A program made the position numbers and the translations under genes. A stretch of DNA of 64,000 nt from Hippophae tibetana (lineage: Eukaryota > Streptophyta > Magnoliopsida > Rosales > Elaeagnaceae), in contig CM072810.1 of assembly GCA_037013495.1 (NCBI GenBank), forward strand, positions 30,657,843 through 30,721,842, read 5' to 3'. Numbering within the stretch: the stretch's first letter is position 1; the number at the start of each line of letters is the position of its first letter. The notes beneath the pieces are model-generated. The model worked only from the letters and a program-made list of their open reading frames with translations. It did not search any database and was not told the DNA's origin. Of this stretch, positions 53,285 to 64,000 are shown in pieces.

Positions 53285-56200
53285 ACATCACTAATACTTT
53301 TTTGTTATAAATATATGCTCCTTTTGAATAACAATTAAAAACTACTTTAAATTAATTAGTTAAAAGAATATCAATCTACATTTATACAAAGAAATTTCGA
53401 AATATTACAAAATTCTAAATTAACACTAATATAAATTATTATAACTGACACACCAAAACACACGTATACCTTAGAGAAGATTCAAACTCGCTACATTGAA
53501 TGCTTTCAAAAAGTACCTAATCATGCTACAAGACAATTAGCTAGTATCAATAATTAGAATTTGGAAAAAAAAATGCTAAATTATCTAAACACGTCATTTA
53601 TTAATAGTTACTTAAATTAATAAATATATTATCAAATTATCATAAAAGTTATAAATAAAACTATGAATGTATCTAAATTTAAGTCTAATATAAAAATAAA
53701 TGCAATGGTTGTTGCAACCCAATGCATGAGTTATTATTGTTTCACGCAGGTCTTGGGTTCGAAACCCTCAATAAACATAGTTTTTGATTTCTTTTAAAAG
53801 AACATCTTCAACCTCTATTCGGGTCAACTCTACTCGGTTTTTACTCCAAGGGAAACCCCTCCGTATTTCACTATTTTGGGGACGAAATTCGACGTTCCTT
53901 TTATCAGAGTTTTATTTTCGAGTGATTCATGGTCTCATTTTGAATCAAAAACATCATTTTAAATAAAATGTTAATGAATGATTCAAATGAATGCTCACGA
54001 TAAATTGGATTTATTTTATTCATTGTTTTTCAAGTTTAAGATAACATAATCACTCTAAAATCAATATTGACACAATTTATAATTTTCAGCACTTACACGG
54101 GAATTTCAATAAAATTTTGATTTGATGCTCTCACTAGTTTCTCAAACTTACTCTTTACTCTCTAATGGTGTATATGAATGAATGAGGGAAAAGTGAGAGA
54201 ACCTGATGCCTTTATAAAGGCTCTATCATCACGAACCTCATACAGCTTCGTAACCAACGTACGGTTTGAACAAAACCGAACCGTTACCACCGTCCATCGT
54301 TCTGTTGCACTACTTTCATGTTATAATAAAAACTAAGGGCATTAAAACTATTTTTATAAAAATTAAGGATATATATGAAAATATGCTAAAATAAGGGACA
54401 TCACTAATACTTTTTTTTAATAAATATATGCTCCTTTGGAATAACAATTAAACACTACTTTAAATTAATTAGTTAAAAGAATATCAAACTACATTTATAG
54501 AAAGAAATTTTGAAATATTACATAATTCTAAATTAACAATAATATAAATTATTATAACTCACACACCAAAACACACGTATACCTTAGGGAAGATTCATAC
54601 TCGCTACATTGAATGCTTTCAAAAAGTAGCTAATCATGCTACAAGACAATTAGGTAACATCAATAATTAGAATTTGGAAAAAAATGCTAAATTATCTAAA
54701 CACGTCATTTTTTAATAATTACTTAATTTAACGAATATATTATCAAATTATCATAAGAGTTATAAATAAAACTATGAATGTATCTAAATTTAAGTCTAAT
54801 GTAAAAATAAATGCAATGCCTGTTGCAGCCCAATGCATCAGTTATTATTGTTTCACGCAGGTCTTGGGTTTAAAACCCTCAATAAACATAGTTTTTGATT
54901 TTTTTTAATAGAACATCTTCAACCTCTAGTCGGGTCAACTCTACTCGGTTTTGACTACAGGGGAAACCCCTCCGTATTTCACTAATATGGGGACGAAATT
55001 CGACCTTCTTTTTATCAGATTTTTATTTTCAAGTGATTCATGATCTCATTTTGAATCAAAAATGCCATTTTAAATAAAAAGTTAATGAATGATTCAAATG
55101 AATGCTCACGATAAATTTGATTTATTTTCTTCATTATTTTTCAAGTTTAAATTAACAGAATCACTCTGAATTCAATATTAACACAATTTATAATTTTCAG
55201 CACTTACACGGGAATTCTAATAAATTTTTGATTTGATGCTCTCACTATTTTCTCAAACTTACTCTTTACTCTCTAATGGTGTATATGAATGAATGAGGGA
55301 AAAGTGAGAGAACCAGATGCCTTTATAAAGGCTCTATCATCACGAACCGCGTATAGCTTCGTAACCAATGTACGGTTTGAACGAAACCGAACCGTTACCA
55401 CCGTCCATCGTTCTGTTGCACTACTTTAATATTATAATAAAAACTAAGGGCATTAAAACTATTTTTATAAAAATTAAGGATATATATGAAAATATGCTAA
55501 AATAAGGGACATCACTAATTCTTTTTTTTAATAAATATATGCTCCTTTTGAATAACAATTAAACACTACTTTAAATTAATTAGTTAAAAGAATATCAATC
55601 TACATTTAAAGAAAGAAATTTCGAAATATTACAAAATTCTAAATTAATACTAATATAAATTTTTATAACTCACACACCAAAACACACGTATACCTTAGAA
55701 AAGATTCAAACTCGCTACATTGAATGCTTTCAAAAAGTACCTAATCATTCTACAAGACAATTAGCAAATATCAATAATTAGAATTAGGAAAAAAATGCTA
55801 AATTATCTAAACACGTCATTTATTAATAATTACTTAATTTAACAAATATATTATCAAATTATCATAAGAGTTATAAATAAAACTATGAATGTATCTAAAT
55901 TTAAGTCTAATATAAAAATAAATGCAATGGCTATTACAGCCCAATGCATGAGTTATTATTGTTTCACGAAGGTCTTGGGTTTGAAACCGACAATAAACAT
56001 AGTTTTTGATTTTTTGTAAAAGAACATCTTCAACCTCTAGTCGGGTCAACTCTACTCGATTTTGACTACAGGGGAAACCCCTCCGTATTTCACTATTATT
56101 GGGATGAAATTCGACCTTCTTTTTATCAGTGTTTTATTTTCAAGTGATTCATGGTCTCATTTTGAATCAAAAACGTCATTTTAAATAAAAAGTTAATGAA

Positions 56201-56619
56201 TGATTCAAATGAATGCTCACGATAAATTGGATTTATTTTCTTCATTATTTTTCAAGTTTAAATTATCAGAATCACTCTGAATTCAATATTGACACAATTT
56301 ATGATTTTCAGCACATACACGGGAATTCTAATAAATTTTTGATTTGATGCTCTCACTATTTTCTCAAACTTACTCTTTACTCTCTAATGGTGTATATGAA
56401 TGAATGAGGGAAAAGTGAGAGAACCTGATGCCTTTATAAAGGCTCTATCATCACGAACCTCGTATCGCTTCGTAACCAATGTACGGTTTGAACGAAACCG
56501 AACCGTTACCACCGTCCATCGTTCTGTTGCACTACTTTCATGTTATAATAAAAACTAAGTGCATTAAAACTATTTATATAAAAATTAAGGATATATATGA
56601 AAATATGCTAAAATAAGGG

Positions 56620-58074
56620 ACATCACTAATACTTTTTTTTAATAAATATATGCTCCTTTTGAATAACAATTAAACACTACTTCAAATTAATTAGTTAAAA
56701 GAATATCAATCTACATTTATAGAAAGAAATTTCGGAATATTACAAAATTCTAAATTAACACTAATAGAAATTATTATAACTCACACACCAAAACACACGT
56801 ATACCTAAGAGAAGATTCAAACTCGCTACATTGAATACTTTCAAAAAGTACCTAATCATGCTACAAGACAATTAGCTAATATCAATAATTAGAATTAGGA
56901 AACAAAATGCTAAATTATCTAAACACGTCATTTATTAATAATTACTTAAATTAATAAATATATTATCAAATTATCATAAGAGTTATAAATAAAACTATGA
57001 CTGTATCTAAATTTTAGTCTAATATAAAATAAAATGCAATGGTTGCTGCAGCCCAATGCATGAGTTATTATTGTTTCACGCTGGACTTGGGTTCAAAACC
57101 CTCAATAAACATAGTTTTTGATTTTTTTTAAAAGAACATCTTCAACCTCTAGTCAGGTCAACTCTACTCGGTTTTGACTCGAGGGGAAACCCCTCTGTAT
57201 TTCACTATTATGGGGACGAAATTTGACTTTCTTTTTTTCAGAATTTTATTTTCGAGTGATTCATGGTCTCATTTTGAATCAAAAACATCATTTTAAATAA
57301 AAAGTTAATGAATGATTCAAATGAATGCTCACGATAAATTGGATTTATTTTCTTCATTGTTTTCCAAGTTTAAATTAACAGAATCACTCTAAAATCAATA
57401 TTGACAAAATTTATAATTTTCAGCACTTACACGGGAATTCCAATAAATTTATGATTTGATGCTCTTACTAGTTTCTCAAACTTATTATTTACTTTTTAAT
57501 GGTGTATATGAATGAATGAGTGAAAATTGAGAGAACCTGATGCCTTTATAAAGGCTCTCTCATCAAGAACCACGTATAACTTCGTAACCAACGTACGGTT
57601 TAAACAAAATCGAACCGTTACCACCGTCCATCGTTCTGTTGCACTACTTTGATGTTATAATAAAATCTTATTTCATTAAAACTATTTTTGTAAAAATTAA
57701 GGATATATATGAACATATGCTAAAATAAGGGATATCATTAATACTTTTTTGTTATGAATATATGCTCCTTTTGAATAACAATTAAACACTACTTTAAATT
57801 AATTAGTTAAAAGAATATCAATCTACATTTATTGAAAGAATTTCGAAATATTACAAAATTCGAAATTAACACTAATATAAATTATTATAACTCACACACC
57901 AAAACACACGTATACCTTAGAGAAGATTCAAACTCGATACATTGAATGCTTTCAAAAAGTACCTAATCATGCTACATTACAATTAGCTAATATCAATAAT
58001 TAGAAATTGGAAAAAATGCTAAATTATCTAACCACGCCATTTATTAATAATTACTTAAATTAATAAATATATTA
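56620..58074 (+). repeat. Decaying right edge of the satellite array (unit 45 and stub 46)
   Basis: Unit 45 has many private changes (GGTTGCTGCAGCC, CACGCTGGACTTGGGTTCAAAACC, TCTTATTTCATTAAAAC). The stub starts with GATATCATTA instead of GACATCACTA and stops at AAATATATTAT near 58074, where other units continue with CAAATTATCA. Confidence 0.85.
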
Positions 58075-58169
58075 TGTTACTTGGCTTGTGTGAGTTTTGG
58101 TTCCCTGAAACGTATGGAACAATTTTGTAATACGTTCATAGGCACCAAACTCATACAAGCCAAGTAACA
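58075..58169. repeat. Foldback (imperfect inverted repeat) at the array boundary
   Basis: The left arm begins TGTTACTTGGCTTGTGTGAG and the right arm ends CTCATACAAGCCAAGTAACA. The arms are ~40 bp each, with a few mismatches or bulges and an inner AACGTAT/ATACGTT pair, around a loop of ~14 nt. It sits exactly where the last monomer breaks off. It may be a small foldback element or the end of an inserted element. I see no clear target duplication and no CACTA terminus. Confidence 0.85.
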
Positions 58170-58456
58170 AAATATGAGTTACACTTGATTTCATATTTAA
58201 AGCTCATTATAGCATTAAAAATACTAGCAGAGATTCTAGATAACTTCATATTTATAGACAAATGATTAATAAAGTGCTAATATGATGTTTTCATAAGCAA
58301 AAGTAGGCAAGAGAGATGAGATGAAGTTTGGGTCAAAAAAACGTCCATCAAACAATGCATTCCCCTAAATACATGAGCACATAACCATCCATCAAACAAA
58401 ACATCCATCAAACAAGGGAATTTAGACACAAGATCTTCAGAATCATCTCCTAATTC
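58170..58456. other. 3' flank of CACTA remnant with CCATCAAACA repeats
   Basis: No gene visible. CCATCAAACA occurs three times (58344-58353, 58389-58398, 58405-58414), which could be a trace of the subterminal repeats typical of CACTA elements. No CACTA terminal motif was found between here and the array. Confidence 0.45.
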
Positions 58457-61399
58457 TTATTGTAATGATATAATTTGAACCATGTGTTCTTCCCATTCCT
58501 CTCGTAAATCATCAAAAATTTGTTGGTCATATAACGTCTTGTTCCAACCAAAGAACTACATGTATTTAAAATCAAAATAAGAATGCAATTTCATGTATTT
58601 ACAAAAAATAACTCAAATATGTTAAAAAAACAAATTTGTATATAGGTAAAAGACATTTTGATATTTGTGATGATTTTGCTCATAAACTTCATGACATAAT
58701 AACCATACATGACTCCATTATTTTGTTGTGGAACCTTCAAAAAACAAGTGTACATGATTTTCCATATTCGAAGATCTTTATTATTCAATTGTAAAATTAA
58801 TAAAATTATTAATATTTGCTTGTACATGCCATAACTTTTATCCATATAAGATTATGATATTTTTTAAGGGAAATGCCCCTAAACTTGTTCCAAAACTTCC
58901 AATGCCCTATCAAGGTTTAAAATGGTTATTTTATTTATTAAATATTACAAAAAATAATATAAGAAACCAATAGCTAGCTATAACTCTTACATTTCAACAA
59001 CTGCTTTTGTATCTTTACTCAGTTCTATGGAAGTTGAGTGACAATACCAAGCATGATTATTGAACAGATCAATGATTACCAACATCCAATGATATTGGCC
59101 TTATTCAAACCTTAGTGTCCAAGGGATTATCAACTTTTCATTTCTATTAAGAGTTAATGCCCTAGCACATAATTGTTTAGCTTTGATGCTAACATCATTC
59201 TCTTGACATTGATTGACATATGAAGAATCATAGAACATTGCTAAATTTGATGAGTGATTATGCTGAAGTCGATAATAACAAGCCCTATATAAAAAAGGAT
59301 TTCAATAAGTAATTAGATCATATAAATATAATTATATATGTTCTACATAAATGAAAGAAAATTAAATAGATTGAGGACTCACCTTGTCCACACTTGAATT
59401 ATACTTAAATCGATCATTTGATATTCAAATAATTGCAATATGCACTTGATCAATATATAAGTTTGGTTGAGGTCTACGACAGAAATTTCTATAGGAAGTG
59501 GCATAGTCCATCCATCATTTATGCTAGATGCCCTCCCAAATTTAGTCATCAAAGTGGCAAGATTTCTGCTGAAGTTTAAAGCATAATCATAACTATACTT
59601 TTTTCAAGGCTTCTTCTTGAATGACTTGGTACATGATGATTGGCCACTAGATATAGATTTAGTACGAGATATTTGCTTTGTCTCTCTTAAATGTGCCGCA
59701 TTTAAGAGTTCTAGTATAATAGACTAAAAAACGTATTATGTATGTTAGTAACAATAAAAGATATAATAAAATAATAGTAGTAAAGAAGTGCTATCTTTTA
59801 AGTTAAAGAATAGTACGATGCCAAAATTTAGAAAAACTTGAATCGACGGCCAAGCCACAAACTATCCAACCACCTCTTGGACTGTGGTAGCATCAGAAGG
59901 CATAGGTAGTGGAAAATCACGAAGCAATGATTGATCAATCACTATTCGCCAATGATTAGGAAAATATTTATTATGAATCATCTGATCATCACTCAATTGA
60001 TGTACCATTCCAATAGCAACAAAGTCAATTGACAAAGGACGTTTCAATAAACATTTCATATTCTGTAAAAACTTTTAAGTGTTATATATAAAAAATAAAA
60101 CATAAAATAAGAAATAAAAATAATAGATTATATACACCAGAAATTAAAATCTTATCACATATGATTCATCAAATAGAGGAGGACTCTCATGTGGGGTAGC
60201 TATTGGATGTACATTCTCACCAAAATTTTCATCGTGGTTTGATTGATGGTAAGAATACGCAGATTGCATTGGAGAAAATGAACTACTACTTGATTGCATA
60301 TGCACTCCTGGCATATAGGGAGGACCAATAGGATGACTATATCCCATACTGGATATAGTTTGAGCGCCATGAGATTGCGTGGATGGCATGCCTGGCATGG
60401 GTAGTGGTATGCCTAGCCAATATGGCATGCCCTCGTTGTAGAATGATGGCATGCTTGACATGTGTTATGATTGATATTCTTTTATAGTGGCCATCTCGCT
60501 TAACATTGAGGCCTTAAAGAAGTTGAGTTCTTCTTCTATTTTAGTGTACTTCTTCTTACAGACCGCCTGAGGCTTTTGTTTTGGAATGTTAAAATACTTC
60601 ATATAACCATCATATTGGCTACCTCCCCTAACACGATCAGGATGGTCGTGTTCGCATGCATGATATAAAGAATCTCTCCCAGGCTCTTCAATTATTTCAT
60701 GCCTGGATATTTTTTCTTGAACAACTCTCTACAAATAATAAAGCACACAAACATATCATGCACTATTACATCAATTATTAAAAATCATTAAGACTTTGTA
60801 TCAACTGAAATTACTAACCAACTTATTTAGTTGTTCTTTTCCTCGCTTAGACATCGATCTTGAATTTTTTCATTTTGGGAGTCTTTGTTTCTATGTTCAA
60901 TTCAGTTCGAGTAACAAGTCTACCCAATTCAGCTTTCTACATAAATTATGAAATTTTTATTAACCATGACATGAAATTAAATTAAGGAAAATAAATATAA
61001 AAATATTTAAAAATTAACACAAATTAATAATACCATTCTATATCTAACTTCAAGATTTGAAGACCTCCCAGTATGGTTAGGAAGAATGTTATGCATTTGT
61101 ATATTCTAATGTTTTTCCCTAATAATTTGAAATTCATCTGAACATCTATAATCCATGAAATCTTTCCAAACTTGAGGTGTAATCCAGGGGTGTCCTTCAG
61201 GGATTTTGTAGAGCTCTACCTCATCAAGTGGTTCCAAATATGAAAACATATAATTTCTTGCTGATCTGGAAGTCTTGTATTCCTTCCATGCCTTATTTGC
61301 AATCTTATAACACTTGCTCTACCAATTTTCATCGACTTTGCAATCTTCAGTCTTGTATTCATCCAATTGACATTGAATTTTGACCCATGTGCAAGCCAT
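58457..61399 (-). pseudogene. CACTA transposon second gene: plant transposase / DUF8039-like / Ulp1-protease-like, decayed
   Basis: Four recognisable parts, in minus-strand order. (1) ~61399-61030: a Ptta/En/Spm transposase-like part with WKEYKTSRSARNYMFSYL and VELYKIPEGHPWITPQVWKD. Stops lie at 61319-61321 and 61106-61108. A later piece has KAELGRLVTRTELNIETK (~60945-60885), followed by a frameshift. (2) ~60740-60145: ACEHDHPDRVRGG, then a Met/Pro/Ser-rich spacer, with a stop at 60465-60467. (3) ~60059-59820: a DUF8039-like end, LRDFPLPMPSDATTVQEVVG. (4) ~59520-58457: a Ulp1/C48-like peptidase, with a GT-AG intron at 59285-59392, histidine in YHWMLVIID (59089-59091) and GYYVMKF. The residue before GYYVMKF, normally the catalytic cysteine, is tyrosine (58705-58707). 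The family C-terminus DDLREEWEEHM ends at a TAA (58457-58459). This combination is known from plant CACTA elements. No functional product is expected. Confidence 0.82.
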
Positions 61400-62952
61400 T
61401 GTAAACTTTTTGATCTTTTATGATTAAGTTTCTTGAGTTCATCTCAAATCTATGTATACAAAAATACGAAATGTGTTTAGAGCAAAGTTTTAAAACATTT
61501 CATAGATCTAGGAACATACATGCATGAATTTTTGTTTGTGACACTTACATGGTTGTGAAACCAATTAATAAGCTCTCGCTTATGTTCATCATACAACCAT
61601 TTTTCTCCTCTTTTTTTTATAACGAGGATTGATCTTCAATAAGTTTAAATGTATCTTGTAATGTTATTAAATATATATGAAGTATATATCATCATTAATA
61701 GTTAAATAAAAAATGATTTTTGTATAAATGGAAAGGTTGAACATCACTTACTATATGTATGGTTATGCCTCATTATTATTTACCAAAATGATTTGGTGTG
61801 CTTTTTCTCATCGAGTGCGATCAATAAACAATTTCTTACTTCCACCAAGCATAGGGTTACCTACGTGGATCATGTGAAGTTCTAAGAACAACTTGTGCGT
61901 AGGATTCTCAATTTTAGTCAACCACTAAAGTATTCAGAACAAAACTCAATGGCCTCTTCACTAATGTAGTGTTTCATCATGCATCCTTCAGGTCGATTTC
62001 TATTATTTACATATCCTTTAAGGACTTGCATATATCTATCAAAATGATACATCCACCTTAAGTAAGTAGGACCACACAATTGAACCTCTCGAACTAAATG
62101 AACACACAAGTGAATCATTATATCGTAGAAAGGAGGAAAATATTTTTCAATTAGACACAAAGTCTCTACAACATCTTTCTATAAAGAATTTAACTCGTCA
62201 ATTGATATAGATTTCCTGCATATTGTATTGAAGAATGAACAAAGCTTAATTATTGATAATAAAACATGTTTTGGAAGAATTGATCTAATAGAAACTGGTA
62301 ATAACTATTGCATTAAGATATGACAGTTATGTGATTTTAATCAATAAAGTTTCTTATCGGTGATAGACACGATATTTTTTAAGTTGGATGAGTAATCATC
62401 AGGAACTTTCACACCCTTTAAACATTTACAAAACACATCCTTCTCTTTTGTTGACATTGTATATGATGTTGGTGGCAAGTATGTTCGATTCTTATCATTT
62501 TCCACCCTTGGTGCCAATTCAGGTCCTATGCCTAGTTTCTTTAAATACAATCTTGCTTTAATTCCATCATTTTTTTCAGGTATATTAAGTAAAGTATCAA
62601 TCAAGCTCTCACATACATTTTTCTCAATTTGCATGACATCTAAGATGTGACGAATGTGTAGGTCTTTCCAATAAGGTAATTCCCAAAATATTGATTTTTT
62701 ATTCCAACAACCATAGTAAGTCGATTCAAATTCTTTTTCATTTTCATCCATTTCATTAGTTGACCTCTTTCATTTCCTACCTTAATGACTTTTTTTCATC
62801 TTTTCATATCATTTGAATGTCATAACATTCAATTGCCTTAATATCTCAATACCTCACAAAGGTTGGGTTGCATGATCATGATCTTCTTCACCATCGAACG
62901 GTTTCTTTTGGTATCTAAACTTGTGTCCAGATGGCAAAAATTTTCTATGTTT
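61370..62952 (-). pseudogene. CACTA transposase TNP2-like (Transposase_21 / DUF4218), 5'-truncated pseudogene
   Basis: The minus strand keeps the C-terminal half of an En/Spm TNP2-type transposase. In order: HRKFLPSGHKFRYQKKPFDG; an open stretch 62751-62344 with FWELPYWKDLHIRHILDVMQ and IEKNVCESLIDTLLN; then a DUF4218 region starting LKSHNCHILM (~62338) and running through CVHLVREVQLCGPTYLRWMY and KGYVNNRNRPEGC to FCSEYFSG (~61920). A frameshift follows, then LGGSKKLF and EKAHQIILVNNNEA (~61830-61760), WLYDEHKRELINWFHNH (~61610), a 99-bp GT-AG intron (61450-61548) and LQWLAHGSKF (~61400-61373). In-frame stops lie at 62854, 62809, 62782, 62770, 62341, 62305 and 62179. The N-terminal transposase core is missing beyond 62952. 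The protein normally binds and cuts the element's ends; this copy cannot be functional. Confidence 0.88.
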
Positions 62953-62975
62953 CTATATGAAAATTAACTAAATCT

Positions 62976-63200
62976 TCTAGATAGAGTTGTTCATTATTTA
63001 ATTCGCTCAAGGACACATTTTTCACTTGTATTTTTATGGTAACCATTTAGATGTTAGTTGAATCACCCATATTTGAACATCTTACTTGTGGAGACTATGA
63101 AAGAAAGAAAAAGCTTGTAAGTAGATTACTTGAGGGTATTATCTATGATGTGGTATTTTGAATCCTAGTCTTGTAATCGAACATATTTTCACAGTCAATA
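62976..63200. other. Unassigned spacer upstream of truncated TNP2
   Basis: No TNP2-like sequence continues here in any minus-strand frame, and I recognise no other gene. It separates the truncated transposase from the LTR-like region and probably holds the breakpoint. Confidence 0.4.
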
Positions 63201-63204
63201 GTTA

Positions 63205-64000
63205 GGTGGTTCGATGGATGATTGGTGCAAAAGTACAAGTGCACAGTATCGTAGTTTTATAATAAAGTGATAAGAAAAGTATCATCCTCAATGATTGGTA
63301 ACTTATTTTTGACAAATACCAAAATTATACTAATCTCAATTTTATCTAAAGAAGTCACTAAGGTTATTGTAATTAGAATTTAAAATAAAATTAATTTAAA
63401 GAAAATGTGCAAAAGAAAAGAAAGATGTTGTTTGAAAATCAAATCAATGGGAAGAAAACTTATAAGAAATCTATTTCACCTAATCCCTCATTATACTTTA
63501 CTCATCTAGCTAATTAACTTTATTTCTCTTTGTTTGTTAGCAATCTCCAAAAAACATCCAAAAGCCTCTTTCGATAGTCAACTGGAAATATTCTTGTTCA
63601 TTAATTTACACAAGAATATGCAATTTAATAAAGTAAGAAAATATTAAAACTAATGATTTTAAAACTACACAGGTTCATGTAAGTCTTTCGATCTCTATAT
63701 TTACCTATACTGAAATATTCCAGTTCTATTCTATAACTCCCTCTTTCGATAGTAAATCAAAAGATAAAAATAATCTAATTAATCACCAATTAATTAGAAG
63801 AAATAAACTCAGAATTAGTTAGACAAACATGGAGAGAAATAATTCAAATTAATGTAGAAAATCAAGCATAGTTTGGAATTAAATTACATCTTTTTTCTAG
63901 AATAAAGAAAACATTATTTCATGCAAAAAATTAAATTTAACATAAATGAATTCACCATAATTTTTCTGAGAGGATTTGAATGAAAATTGAATCAAAAAAA
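63205..64000. mobile_element. Probable LTR fragment of another retrotransposon (continues past window)
   Basis: The start (TTGGTGCAAAAGTACAAGTG, then CACAGTATCG and AAAGTATCATCCTCAATGAT) has the same layout as the first ~130 bp of the LTR at 25397 (CTCGCAAGTGCACGAATC, then GATAAGTATACTCCCAAGGT). It also holds a twice-repeated CTCTTTCGATAGT (about 63567 and 63741), in the place where the other LTR repeats CCACCTTTGGTGG. The sequences themselves are not alignable throughout. No terminal TG...CA pair or target duplication can be tested within the window. Confidence 0.4.

Larger units (their letters stand above)
33095..58074 (+). repeat. Satellite array, block B (rest of monomer 23 to partial monomer 46)
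   Basis: The same satellite resumes after the retrotransposon at exactly the monomer base where block A was interrupted. Unit starts are 33263, 34375, 35487, 36598, 37711, 38824, 39935, 41047, 42158, 43272, 44383, 45495, 46606, 47720, 48834, 49947, 51061, 52172, 53285, 54398, 55509, 56620 and 57732. The last unit is cut off at about 58074, roughly 343 bp in. Units share GCAGGTCTTGGG or a close variant, and many read GACTACAGGGGAAACCCC in the later part. Units at 54398, 55509 and 56620 and the stub have many private changes, as expected at the edge of an array where homogenisation is weak. Confidence 0.97.

Noticed and set aside
55834..56049. Minus-strand 71-codon ORF in unit 44
   Set aside because: Private to one decayed monomer and opposite to the tRNA-like patch; a chance opening.
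1..58074. CRISPR-like or immune repeat array
   Set aside because: Repeats are contiguous 1.1-kb units without unique spacers, in a plant-type nuclear context.

Overview
The window looks like heterochromatic, AT-rich nuclear DNA from a flowering plant, probably a dicot. It has a long tandem array of a 1.1-kb satellite, an LTR retrotransposon whose primer-binding site matches plant tRNA-Asp, and a decayed CACTA (En/Spm) transposon. There is no convincing intact host gene. The short ORFs in the window are satellite or retrotransposon by-products, or fragments of decayed transposase.

Layout. Positions 1-25396 and 33095-58074 are one head-to-tail array of about 46 copies of a ~1,112-bp monomer (usual range 1,106-1,114 bp). 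One monomer is split by the retrotransposon. The array shows nested higher-order duplications: a dimer (3329-7775), a ~5.65-kb segment repeated at a six-monomer offset (~5838-11489 and ~12505-18157), a trimer (35487-42157) and a tetramer (38824-47719). The younger duplications are almost or completely identical by eye, so unequal exchange or replication-based amplification has been recent. Each monomer carries a perfect 14-bp palindrome containing TATAAA (or a shortened form) and two tRNA-like (pol III box A/B-like) patches that point away from each other.

Positions 25397-33089 hold a 7.7-kb non-autonomous LTR retrotransposon in minus orientation, flanked by the 5-bp target duplication GTCAT. 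Its LTRs (1,970 and 1,889 bp) are clearly diverged. The internal region lacks gag and pol but keeps a tRNA-Asp primer-binding site, a G-rich tract next to the 3' LTR, small hairpins and several AT-rich minisatellites. The LTR promoter region has a G-box, TGACGTCA sites, a GC-rich minisatellite and a TATA box in sensible order on the minus strand.

The array ends at about 58074, next to a ~95-bp foldback. From 58457 to 62952, on the minus strand, lie the remains of a CACTA transposon: a 5'-truncated TNP2-type transposase, then a second coding region with plant-transposase, DUF8039-like and Ulp1-protease-like parts. All are broken by stops and frameshifts, and the Ulp1 catalytic cysteine is replaced by tyrosine. 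The last 0.8 kb looks like part of another LTR. All family assignments come from motif recognition by eye, with no database search.
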